Assembly: GCA_963920575.1 (NCBI GenBank)
Contig: OY986964.1
Coordinates: forward strand, 11,468,663-11,532,662
Source: Narthecium ossifragum
Lineage: Eukaryota; Streptophyta; Magnoliopsida; Dioscoreales; Nartheciaceae
Direction: 5' to 3'
Length of the DNA stretch: 64,000 nt
The position numbers and the translations under genes are program-made. The notes under the pieces are model-generated. The model searched no databases, had not been told where the DNA came from, and saw only the letters and a list, made by a program, of their open reading frames with translations. This document shows positions 47,061-57,601 of the stretch, one piece after another (positions within the stretch are counted from its first letter, which is position 1; every line of letters starts with the position of its first letter).

Positions 47061-49696
47061 CTATTGGTTCTCGTCTTCCTCCGGTTTGACATAGAACTCG
47101 ATATATGCAATTCGACTAGGATGCTGATGCCCACCAGGATCACCATATGGATGCTGTGCCCCTGGTCTTATGACTGAAACCAGGTGCTGTATTTTGAGCA
47201 TCCCTCCCCTCCCAATGGTCAATTTGCTTCCTCTGTTGTCCTTTGAGACACTAGTAGGTATGTTTGAAGTTGTTGCACTAAAAAATTTGTACTTATACCT
47301 GTATATGACAGCAGATTCTTTTTCAGGTTAGAATTGTCCATCATATTGTCAGCCTATAATTAAAGGATGAAAGCGAACCTGTATGAGACGCAGTGATCAC
47401 ATTGGAATGCAATTAGCAGATCATTATTTGCATAGTAAGGGAATTCTATCTGTCAACGTGTGCTACAAATTAGGATTGGATCAAAGCTCGGGACATCTCT
47501 ATGTCAAGACAATCGTATAAAGAACTCAGACATCTCAACACACATTGAATTCTCATACCTGCAATTCACCGTGACCTTCACCTCTGAAGGTCACAGTAGG
47601 AGGCTCTGACTGTATAAGTATCTGGATGCTGGAAGCCGGCCATTCAAGATCATCAATTACTTCTTTCAGAACAGCAGACTGCAAACGCGACAATGTGCAG
47701 AATCATAACCAAGACTAACAGGACCAAGCCATTAAAATATTGTATAGACTTTATGAAACAAAGATGACAGTTCAAGTAGCATGTACCTTTACAGTAAAAC
47801 TGACAGGAACACTGCCCGCAGGTTCGAAATTATAATCCCACGAGATGGTGTCTGGGATCCTCGTTCTGACCTCAGCATAAATGCAGGCATCTGGGGAATC
47901 CACTGATCTATCCATGTAGAGTTCAATTGGATCAAATCAGTGCATGGCATACAACATGAAATATAAATCCACAACTTCGGTGCGTATACAGTGTCATGAT
48001 AACCACGAGCTTCTATCATGCATGTAGATCGTAGATCTGCTTGTGCAAGATAATGCATTTGTTTAGAGCCAAGCACAAACTAAAAGCATGCCATACCACC
48101 ACAATCGTAATCTATGCTGGCCAACAATGTAACTGGTTCCATATTCAACATCTCATTCATAAAGCCACTAAGCACACTATCATTAACAACCCCAAATTTC
48201 GAAACTGAAACAAGAAATATCATTAATCATGTCATGTCATGTCGGTACCAAATATGGGAAACTAAAGAGTACATACATGACTGCTAAAAAACATAAAGAA
48301 GGTGGCATAAGATTTCCTTGATAATGGCTGCTGAACTACTGCTCCAGCAAAGATCATGAGAATACAGAACTACAGGTCCAGAAAACTGCCAACATCTTTT
48401 GAAGGTTCTCGTGAGTGCGGTTGCTTCATGAATGCAGAGTTATTACTTAATGAGTTAATAAAGCAATAAAGGACTGGCTAAGATACTTCATTTCTGAAGG
48501 TCCTTGGAATAAGCCAACAAAAAATGTCTAGATGTAAATCTATAATAGGCACATCATGACGGAGGAAAAAAGTAGGATGGATGACAACGTGAGATTCATT
48601 CACTGGTTGTCACTACAAGAATCAAAAGCACAGCTAGGATATTACCAACAATGGATATCAAAACTGCCAATGTATCTTTTCAGTGCTTGAGGAAACGAAA
48701 GCATAGAAAGCTAAGATGATATGGACAAAAGTTGAGCCTAGTAAATACTGCAGTGCAAAATCAAGATGAGAGCACTTTCTATTGACCGGATACTTTAAGA
48801 ATGTTGCACTTGCTGAGATCACGACCTGAAAATCCATGCTAAACTAGCAAGAAAATAAATGGACACATCAAGAGAAGCTAGATCAATACAACTTTTAAGA
48901 AGCTACTGTAAACAAGCATTGTGCGTTGTGACAATATCAAGATCACAATCTCCTCTTGCAGCACCCACATTTGCATATCGAGTCTACTACTAACGGGATC
49001 CGGAATCTTCTCAGTCTCAAAGATTGGGAAATGCAACGTCTATACGGGATAATGAAGAAATGGTTCTCAAAATTCACTTTTACACGCCAGAGCATCTCTA
49101 AGATTTAAACCTTTAACACATTCTTAAAAGTACATGTCTCCCAAAGAGGAACTAAAAACCCAAACAAACAAGAAGAGAAGTAGAATGCAGCAGGTACCTG
49201 AGGAGGAGCTGCATGTCGGGGCCGGGGTATCGGATCTCAATGACCGGGGAGTGGCCAGGCGACGAGAAGATGCTAAGGCAATCGACCAATAATCCCAGGC
49301 TAAGCCCAAACCTTGGGCGTCCTTCGGCGGCGTACTCATACGATACGAACAGCTGAAAAATATTTGCGCATTATATCACACCAAATCGAAGAATTTCTTG
49401 TTTCGATCAAGGAAAGGAGGGATCTTGTGCGGACCTCGCGCTTGAGGTAGACCTTGGCCTGAAGGCACCCGGACTCCTCCACGATGATGACGATACCGTG
49501 CTCCGAGATCTCCACTACCGAGTCCTGTGAACAAGAAGAGGAGATTGATTACCTAGGGTTTGGGACTTGTGATTACATGATGATGATTGACCTGGTGGCG
49601 TTTCCATCGGACGGAGGATAGGGCATCGACCATGCCCTGAACACTGTCGAGCCGGCAAACGAGGTCCGCCGCATCGTCGCCGTCCGGTGAGCTCAT
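47061..49696 (-). CDS. RAD1: Cell-cycle checkpoint clamp protein RAD1 homologue
   Basis: RAD1 is a subunit of the nuclear 9-1-1 clamp (RAD9-RAD1-HUS1), a PCNA-like ring loaded at DNA damage to signal the checkpoint. Seven exons on the - strand, all with GT...AG borders, are 49696-49592, 49524-49435, 49352-49198, 47907-47787, 47678-47559, 47449-47379 and 47298-47061. They join into one 299-residue frame without stops, the usual length for plant RAD1. Diagnostic segments are RPRFGLSLGLLVDCLSIF, EIRYPGPDMQLLL, ISWDYNFEPAGSVPVSF, DLLIAFQCD and LTIGRGGMLKIQHLVSV. The start at 49696 gives MSSPDGDD and a typical N-terminus. Intron 3 is 1290 bases. This is the only gene here that looks intact and under selection. 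Confidence 0.93.
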
Positions 49697-49989
49697 CGTC
49701 TTTGTGGACAGTCACTATCCTCTTTCCCGCCCGATTCGAAGTCCATAGGTCTTCCAGTAGTCAAAGATGGCGACCCCGGCCTAGGCCTCAACGCTAAGCC
49801 TGGCCTAGGCTCGACTTTATTGGGCCAAAAGGCACAAAGCCCATCTCATGATAGACGCAGCCTAGATAAAGTGTGTTGGTAAGTTTTAGGAGGTGTTTAA
49901 ATATAGCGGGGGAAAAAAAATTGAGGAGGGCCTTAAATATTGTTTGATGGTAGGATATTCCACCACTTCGTTTTTTTTCACTTTCTCGA

Positions 49990-50657
49990 TGGGCGTGTTT
50001 GATTCATGTGAAGTGGCTTGGAAGTCACTTTTTGAAGTGACTTCTGAGCCACTTCATGTGTTTGGTTGCTCAGAAGTGGGACTGAAGTGACTTCAACCCC
50101 ACTTCCAAATCATTGTAGCCAAAGCTGCCACTTCCCATTTCGACTTCGGGTCTTTTTGGCGTGAAGTTATTTGAAGTGAAAAATAATATTAATAATATTA
50201 TACTATAATAAAATATTAATATAAATATGTCTCAAATATCACGTGTCACCTCGTGATTGGTCCACGTCATCTAAAATAGTATTAATAATATTATACTGTA
50301 ATAAAATATTAATATAAGTTATTAAATTATTAATATTTTAATATTAAAATATTATTTTAATGTTTTAATTTTAATATTTTAAGTGGCAAATAATGTTAAT
50401 AATATCATATTGTAATAAAATATTAATATAAATAGATCCCACATGTCACGTGGCACCTCGTGATTGGTCCACGTCATCTAAAATAGTATTATTTTTAATA
50501 TTTTAATATAGGGAAATTATTAAAATATTAAATAGTTGGGGGTGACCATATCCCACTTCAAACACAAGAACTCAGAAACCCCCAGAAGTCACTTCACTTC
50601 ACTTCCCATAAATCACTTCACTTCAATTCACTACTTCTCAGCAACCAAACTGGCCCA
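49990..50657. mobile_element. MITE-like element, ~668 bp
   Basis: The ends TGGGCGTGTTTGATTCATG and, inverted, TGGGCCAGTTTGGTTGCTG are similar, and both are followed by GAAGTG-rich sequence that recurs inverted at the right (TCACTTCACTTCACTTCCC). The interior is A/T-rich and contains two copies of a ~220-base unit with CACCTCGTGATTGGTCCACG. Target duplication is unclear and there is no coding sequence. It lies about 300 bases upstream of RAD1. Confidence 0.6.
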
Positions 50658-51360
50658 ATGTTAAAAATAAGAATTGCTTCTCCAATGGTGATTACATGAG
50701 TAACACTAACTTTGAAATTTTTTACTTCCTGGTGGCAGCAAGCAATCAGAAGTGATATCTTTTTCGGCAACAAAAAATAATAATAATAATAAAAGTCCCT
50801 TATAACTTACTTTTCTTTTTCATTTTTCTGCAACCAAAAAAACTCCATGAAATCAAAAGATTGCATGCATGATTGGCATGCAACACATTAAAAGTAGAGT
50901 GGGGGCTCATAACCTCCATTATGAAATTAATTATGTTAAATTATCAACTATCCCAAAAGCTTAGAACAGCCGGAATAAATGAACTAAATCTTTTAATAAA
51001 TCATAGTCCAACAATAACTAGTCATGCTATTATGCTAATCGTTCCGTAACCCATTCTATCAATTTTAAAATTATCTGTATAAAAAGTAGACAATAATCGT
51101 CACCGGCCGGCAAGGTAACCCGCCAAACAGGAGGACATTGTGGGTCACGTGGATGGGACCCTCTTGCACATGTATAGCGTCGTCCCGTACGTGCGCATGC
51201 GGATGTAGGGCAACCCTCTGGTGTCTCCGTGCAATTTAAGCTGATCGATGGAGAGCCAAATAATGCTGTCAAGACTTATGAGAGCAACAGCATTTGGAGT
51301 CAAACTATTCGTTTTCAAGTTTACTGTGTCCCCTCTTCACAACCCGAGAGCTGGAGCATC

Positions 51361-52200
51361 GTTTTTTTTTTTTGAAGAAGTAAGCCGAAGCTGAGTTACA
51401 AGCCACTAAACCCCAACACCAGGGAAATCAGGTGGTGGCACACCAGATCCCTTAAACCAAAACAAGTTTCTAACATTCTGTCTACCCACCTTAGCTAAAT
51501 AATCAGCGTACACATTATGCTCTCTAAGGACATGAAGGATAACAGCTTCCTTCATCTGAGCCGCCAACCAACACGCTCGTTGGAGCTCGTTCCTTAGAGG
51601 CTCAGGCCAGGAGTATGTCCCCTTGATGTACCCAACCAAATCCTTAGAGTCAAGCTCAAAAATGGCCTCAGAATCAAGAAGGCCGTCTGGAGGGCCTTGA
51701 CAAACGCTGCCAACTCAGCTTCCACCGGCGAGGTAGCCTCCACGCTCTCCGGTAAACACCACTCCACACTCCCGTCTCGAGTGAAACATGTAGCGCCCAC
51801 ACCTGCTAAGCACCCAGCCGAAACAAAGGAAGCGTCAGACTGAATCACAACAAACCCATCACCTCCGCCGCGAGGAGCTGGACTACGTCTAGAATTCACA
51901 GTAATCCATTCTCTAGCAGCCCAGACCACCCCCCGAGCGACGTCCCTTGCCATGACAACCTCGCCACGAAAGAGCAAGTTATTGCGTTGCTTCCAGAGTC
52001 GCCACATCCCATATCCAACTTTAGCCTTCCTCAGCCTCACCAAATCACTCTTGACAGAGCAGTCCATCAAGCTGATCCAACTTTCCCACCCTGAGCACCC
52101 CAGAAAAACATGATCAAGGAGGAACACCTTCCTCCAAACATCCCGAGCAAAGTTACAATGGAACAGGCAATGTTCCTCTTCGGCTCAGATGAAGGAAGCT
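51361..52200 (-). pseudogene. L1-type LINE, 5'-truncated 3' end
   Basis: The - strand frame 52127-51594 carries the zinc-binding reverse-transcriptase tail (LFHCNFARDVW just upstream and YGMWRLWKQRNNLLFRG) and then an RNase H-like domain (FVVIQSDASFVSAGCLAGVG, SPVEAELAAFVKAL). A frameshift near 51690 moves the end of the domain to the frame 51639-51406 (LVGYIKGTYSWPEPLRNEL, HVLREHNVYADYLAKVG). A T run at 51362-51373 on the + strand is the poly(A) tail. Endonuclease and polymerase are missing, the common result of incomplete target-primed reverse transcription. Confidence 0.88.
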
Positions 52201-52350
52201 GTATCCAAGTCTAGCTAAAACAGGTTGGTGATATATATGGACAGTCCAATCCTCTTTCTCTCCCTCAACTTGTACGTACACTCTCATCAACCTATATATG
52301 CTATGTTATATATATGTCATCTATGGCTCTGCTGTATATCTATTATATAA

Positions 52351-52640
52351 GGCACAACAGTTTTTGAAATGTCTTTGCCTATATACATAAATCTATGGTC
52401 CAGGTTTCATCTACAAAACATTCAACGGTCTGATTTCATCTCAGATCTTAACATTCCCGCTCAAAATTTTGGATTCCCGCCCAAAATTTTAACCAAAAAA
52501 CCCACAACCTCATCTCTGAATCTACTGCCAGAATCCTCCCGCCAAGAAACGCCGCAAAGAGAGAGAGAACCACGAAAAGAGAGAGAGAGGACGGGATGTG
52601 ACTGAACACCCAGCCATCCCATCCACCTCTCTCACTCTCC
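52351..52640 (+). repeat. Left terminal inverted repeat
   Basis: Left arm of the inverted pair with 60770-61020. It is slightly longer than the right arm because of an extra segment around 52475-52560. Confidence 0.65.
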
Positions 52641-53059
52641 CATATCCCATCTCCCTCTCTTCTCTCATCCCCCTCTACCCGCTCCGTCGGCTACCAGCTT
52701 CGTCGAGCTCGCCCCATGCCGTCAGCCACGCCAAACCCGCCGTCGGCCATCTCCCACGTCCCATCCCCCTTTGTCACTCTCTCCCCATGGGCGGGGAAGC
52801 TGGGAGATGGCCCACTGCAGTACGTGGGCGGTGAAGCTGCCGGCGTCGGAAGGACGGGAGACAATGGGTGGGGAGGTCGGTGGCGAGCTGACCGGTGTGA
52901 GCACGGGGGGCGCCAAAGAGTCTTTACCCCGCCGGATCTCGCCCCCGATCTCAAGATCCAAGCTTAAGCACTCCAAATCGCCAGATCTGAGCTTCTATCC
53001 ACCAGATCTAGCCGCAGCCGCGAAAATCACCACCAAATCCAGAAAGAAAATGTCTAGAT

Positions 53060-53180
53060 TTTGAGCCTGTTCCCCTCCAGGTAGAGCTCATCCCTGCAAG
53101 CCATGACAACTCCCATCTCTCACCCCCCTCTCTCACTCTCTCTTCCCTTACAGAGACCTCGCTCGGAGAGGAGCTGCTCG
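53060..53180. other. Intron-like segment near the left TIR
   Basis: GTAGAGCTCATCCC follows a CTCCAG at about 53080, and a pyrimidine-rich tract ending CCCTTACAG lies at about 53150. This donor-acceptor pair resembles an intron between low-complexity coding-like segments. It may be part of a transcript made from the element, but no protein domain was recognised on either side. Confidence 0.3.
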
Positions 53181-53684
53181 CCCAACCCGTCGTCGGCCAC
53201 TCGATCAGGGGAGAAGAAACGCACTGGTTCTATCTTGGAAAGGTTAGGAAATTTGTTTTTCTGCATCTCTTTGGATGTTTCCTTTGCTTTTCTTCGCGTA
53301 TGGCCGAGGGTATTTGATAATCGCCTATCTTTTTTAATCGCCTTTTTTTTTCTGTGTATTGATCATTCTGTAGGAGAGAGCACGGAGCCTTTAAGATGAT
53401 TGGAAAGATGATTGGACACTTCTGTCTGCAAATTTCTTAATCTATTATGATATAATGCGTGCATGTCATTAACCAGGTGATATCGTTCAGCCTGTAGAGT
53501 TTGAGCTAATCAATTGCGAGAATATGAAGTTTTGTCAATCTTTATGAAACAACTCCCACATGGCCAATTGCTTTAATTTGGATATTAAGAATGATTTGAA
53601 GAGATAAAAGATGCATGACTAGGTGTCTTTCTCATGTTCTATATCCTTGCTTATTAGATCTTATCTTGCTAAATCCTAATACAG

Positions 53685-54272
53685 TGGTTTGAAGTCCTTG
53701 ATGGGCTCCTGGGGAAGCACTGGAGAAATGCGGGGCTCTTCTTCAACTGCACTTTCCTTCTCTTTGGATCAGTAATCCAACTGATTGCATGTGCAAGGTG
53801 GGTCACTGGAAATCTATAATAGCTAGGTGTTATGCAATTGATATGTGTTCATATATTCTTTTTTTTGTTATCTCTAATGTGCAGCAACATTTCCTACATC
53901 AATGACAACCTTGATGAGAGAAATTGGGCATACATATTTGGGGCCTGTTGTGCCACAACTGTCTTCATACCCTCATTCCATAACTACATGATCTGGTCTT
54001 TCCTAGGCCTCTTGATGATCACTTATACTGGCATGGTATCTCACAACTGCCTCTTTGATTTTTATGGCCAGGTAATTAAGTCTATATTTGCAAAAATATC
54101 ATTGATCCCTGTAAAAGTACTGTAGTATGTATCTTTAACTGCTATAGTTAGCCTTCTCTTTAATGCTTTCAAGGTTGAAGGAGTAAAGCACTCAGGTCCA
54201 ACCAAGATGGTTCTGTATTTCACTGGAGCCACCAACATTCTTTACACCTTTGGAGGCCATGCTGTCATAGTG
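53685..54272 (+). pseudogene. AUX1/LAX auxin influx carrier, internal exons only
   Basis: Three exons with canonical borders, 53685-53797, 53885-54071 and 54174-54272, encode blocks of the plasma-membrane auxin/H+ symporter family: WFEVLDGLLGKHW, NCTFLLFGSVIQLIACAS, YIFGACCATTVFIPSFHNY, and GVKHSGPTKMVLYFTGATN then YTFGGHAV. N-terminal and C-terminal exons are absent, and the next exon after 54360 ends within a few codons. In the second exon an extra base near 54030 and two near 54061 shift about a dozen codons (GMVSHNCLFDF) and then restore the frame, destroying a conserved membrane segment. It is therefore a non-functional fragment, inside a region bounded by inverted repeats. The family is certain; the individual LAX member is not. 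Confidence 0.88.
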
Positions 54273-54991
54273 TGAGATAAGATATTGCTATTATATATAA
54301 ACTACGTTTTTTTTACACCTCTAGAAGTTTTAACTTAAGTTCTTGGATTTGGGACTGCAGAGAGATCATATTTTTATGATTGTGACACAAAAAGGTTATA
54401 GAATGACATTTTTCATATTTTTATGTCATCTTTCTTGCAGAAGAGGCTAGAAGGCCTCACGGAAGCTGAACTTGAAGAATTGTTGGAGCAAGTAGAGGAA
54501 GAGGAGGTGGCTTGCAAGGGGTGAGCAAGTCTGAGTTTAGTCCAGTGATTGTGAGCTCAGTGCTACTGTCATTGCTTCAGTCCAGTATGAATGGAGAGTT
54601 GGGAAAGGACACTCTAGAGTAATCACAGCACTCTATATTTCCCCGAAGATTTGCACGAAATTAGATATTTTGATGGATTTTCATTTCTTGGCATCTCTGC
54701 TGTTCTTTTTTTCCTTAATTTTTTGGTGTCTTCTATCTCATGATGTTAATTTAGTGAGTTGCTGCTCCTAATTTACTATATAATTTATTGCAAATTACTC
54801 CAAAGTATCCTTAGACATTGAACATATTTTTCTAGAGTATCCTTAGTCATTGTCTGTTCAATTTTTTGCAACTCTAGAACATTGTTTGTTCTATTGTCTT
54901 TGCTAGAGTATCTTTTGTATTTGAGGAATATTGTAAATTTGCCTCATTTAGTCGGTTTTGCTGATTTTTTTTAGAAAAAATCCTAAATATT

Positions 54992-55055
54992 CGTGACGTA
55001 GGCACGCGCATTTCCTAGTATATATACACTAGTGAATGTCCGTGCTTATGACACG
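54992..55055. mobile_element. Two facing Helitron-like 3' ends
   Basis: On the + strand CGTG, seven bases, CACG, eight bases, then CTAG followed by T (54992-55019) has the short-hairpin-plus-CTRR layout of a Helitron 3' end. On the - strand the mirror arrangement occurs at 55055-55029 (CGTG, seven bases, CACG, eight bases, CTAG). The two ends face each other across about ten bases of TATA sequence. Stems of four base pairs are weak, so this is only suggestive. Confidence 0.4.
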
Positions 55056-55573
55056 TACACTCATATAATACATGAAATCTTTAGTGTACCTGATGTTTCA
55101 GTATATATTCTGCTAGTGGTTTGTTTTATCGTGAGCAAGTCGTGCAGCTTTGTTTCTATCCGAGTTTGCAGTTTTTTTTGTGTGCTTTAAAGTTTACTTT
55201 GTGTAAACTATAGATCTAGTGTGCTAAAGTAAAAGGAGTCTGTGTAAGCTATAGTTAATCAATGGTCATGTCATAACTCCTCAGGACTTAACTTTCATTT
55301 TCCACTTAACTGTTAGTCCTGCTGAGTATCTGAGAAGTCCATTCTTTTTGTACCAGGATGTTTTAAGCTTTCAATTTCTAAAGCCACCTTTGTAAGTGGT
55401 ACATTTTTTTTCCTGCATATATTTTGTATCATATATCTCCAGACTTGGGAAAGTTATGAGTGGTATGAGGATAAGCATCTTGTATAGAGTGTTATGCTTG
55501 AGGGCCTATGGCTTAAAAACAGGGCAATTGTGATTTGTGATATGCAAATCTGCAGTCAGGGAACCGGTGCTTG

Positions 55574-55578
<5 letters not shown>

Positions 55579-55619
<41 letters not shown>
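55579..55619. repeat. (TA)n microsatellite, ~20 units
   Basis: An uninterrupted TA dinucleotide repeat of about 41 bases, downstream of the LAX fragment. Confidence 0.95.
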
Positions 55620-55621
<2 letters not shown>

Positions 55622-57601
55622 TAAACAATTCAGCATCACTTACTTCTTCATGATGATACATTTTGAATTCCTAGGTAGTAATAAGTCATTATATTCTTCA
55701 CCTGTAGCTTTAATGGTAGAAAATAAAAAATATATGCATGCAAACAACGAAACAATCAAATCTACCAATTGATTGCAAACATATTAAGAAAAAACTAACC
55801 CTACTTATTGGTGCCGGATGTGCAAGCAGAACTTCAAAGGGGGAGTTGATGATGAGGAGTTCGCTGCAAATTAAGGCAATTAATATCAGATAATTTGATC
55901 ATTACTAAGTTCTCTTTTCTTTTCTTTTTCAATTGAAAGTGCATGATAGTTAGACATTTACACTATTAGAAAGGAAGACAACATCTGGCTACAAACATAC
56001 ACTACATAATATGAATATCGAAATGCACGTATCTGGATTTTAAAAATTGACCGTAGAATACAAAAATTAAAACAACGATAGCACATATATCATAGCTCGC
56101 ACTGACGGCAGCTGTCATATGGCTGTAGATTCATGGAGTAACGTGCAAATCTGGGCTCCAGAGACATTTTTATAAGTTTTGCATACATAATTCTGCCATA
56201 CTTGCAGAAACATGAAGCTAGTTTCAATTTTCTATGTTGTGCATCAAGAACCAAGCTTTTTTGCACCATTTGGGGTCGACAATGTGACATAATAGTAGAT
56301 CAAGAAACCCTCACGGATCAATTAAAAAGATACGAATTACATGTTCTCAGAATTTGTAAACCGATGAACAAAAGGTTGCCTCTAATGAAACGGAAGGCCA
56401 GTTGGTGCAACTCACCATGACTACATAGGAAAGAAAATTCTAGACGATGTTGGAAGAATATAGATATACTTTTGATGGTGCATATAGATAGTGCATATAG
56501 ATATACTTTTGATAGTGTAGGAAGAGGTGGCGCCGATGCAGAGAGGAGACAACAGGGAAGAAGGACCGACGTCTTGGGTGACCTCTCCGACGTCGGAGAA
56601 AAAACTAAGACCTTTACCGTCGACACCCAAGCCATCCGGCCTTCTCCCTCTTCACCGCCGGACTCTCTCGTCGCCAAGCCGTCTGTTGCCCCGACAAAGC
56701 CTTGTGGAGAAACAAAAAAGAGGACGTCGCCGGTCTTCTCCGTCGATCAATTCGCTGTCGAACTTCACTCCCACATCCTTCTTCCCTCCCCCCACCGTCC
56801 GATACCTCCTGGAGAGACAAAACAACCGCCCGGAGTTTAGAAGCAAATGAAGAAGAGCCAAGAAGAAAGACGCAAGAAGCAGATGAAGGAAAACATAGCA
56901 GAGAAAAACGAAGCGAAGAAAGAAAAGAAAAAAAGGAAGAAACCAAAAAAAAAAAGAAGAGTAGAAGAAACAGAGGAAGATGAAAGCGAAAAAAAAAAGA
57001 AAGGGAAGGAAGAAGGAAGAAGAGGGAGAAGAGGGAGACCCTCGCCTGACTCGCGTCGGGCCCCTTCTTCTTCCCCATCGGTGACGTTGCCCAAAGCCCC
57101 CGACGGTTCTTCTCCTTCTCCACCAAAGAACTCAACCGAGAGGGTGCCAAAAGAGGCAAAAAAGAGAGAAAGAAGAAAAAGGAACAGGAGAAGAGGGAGA
57201 CGCCGCGATACTTACCTTCACTGCCTCCAAGCCCGAAGGTCCTTGCCGTCGACTCGTCTTCCTTTCTTCTCCCCCGTCGGCTTTCTTTCCTCCATCGTTG
57301 ATCCCTCTCTCACCGTCCACCCATCGGCTAGAGCTCCTTTCTCCCCACTACCACTACATTCGCTATCGTCGAGCCCTCGATGGTTTTTCCCTTCTCGTCA
57401 TCGACCAGGACTCATGGAGAAAGGTCCCGAAGGAAATGAAGAGAAAGAAGAGAAAGAAGAGAGCAGAGGTATAAGGAAAGACGTCGGTCCTTACTTGAGC
57501 TTGCCTTGTCGTCGCCGCGTCGGACTTCATCACCGTCGCCCAAAGCTACTCATGGATCCATGTTGCTTCCCTTCTTCAGCCGCCTCTCCCTCATGGAAAG
57601 A
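55620..57601. other. Low-complexity region without a recognised gene
   Basis: 55620-56490 is A/T-rich with a 66-codon - strand frame of unknown nature (56090-56290). 56830-57200 is an A/G-rich tract that yields a Lys/Glu-rich open frame of 258 codons (56847-57623) running into solo LTR H, with no domain and a compositionally matching frame on the other strand. It is best treated as non-coding. Confidence 0.5.

Noticed and set aside
54441..54522. Exon-like segment with a Glu-rich frame after the LAX fragment
   Set aside because: It has a good acceptor but does not match the next LAX exon, and the frame ends after 27 codons. It could not be assigned to any family.
55579..55619. TA run as a TATA promoter or element end
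   Set aside because: It is a plain dinucleotide microsatellite with no associated gene start or terminal repeat.
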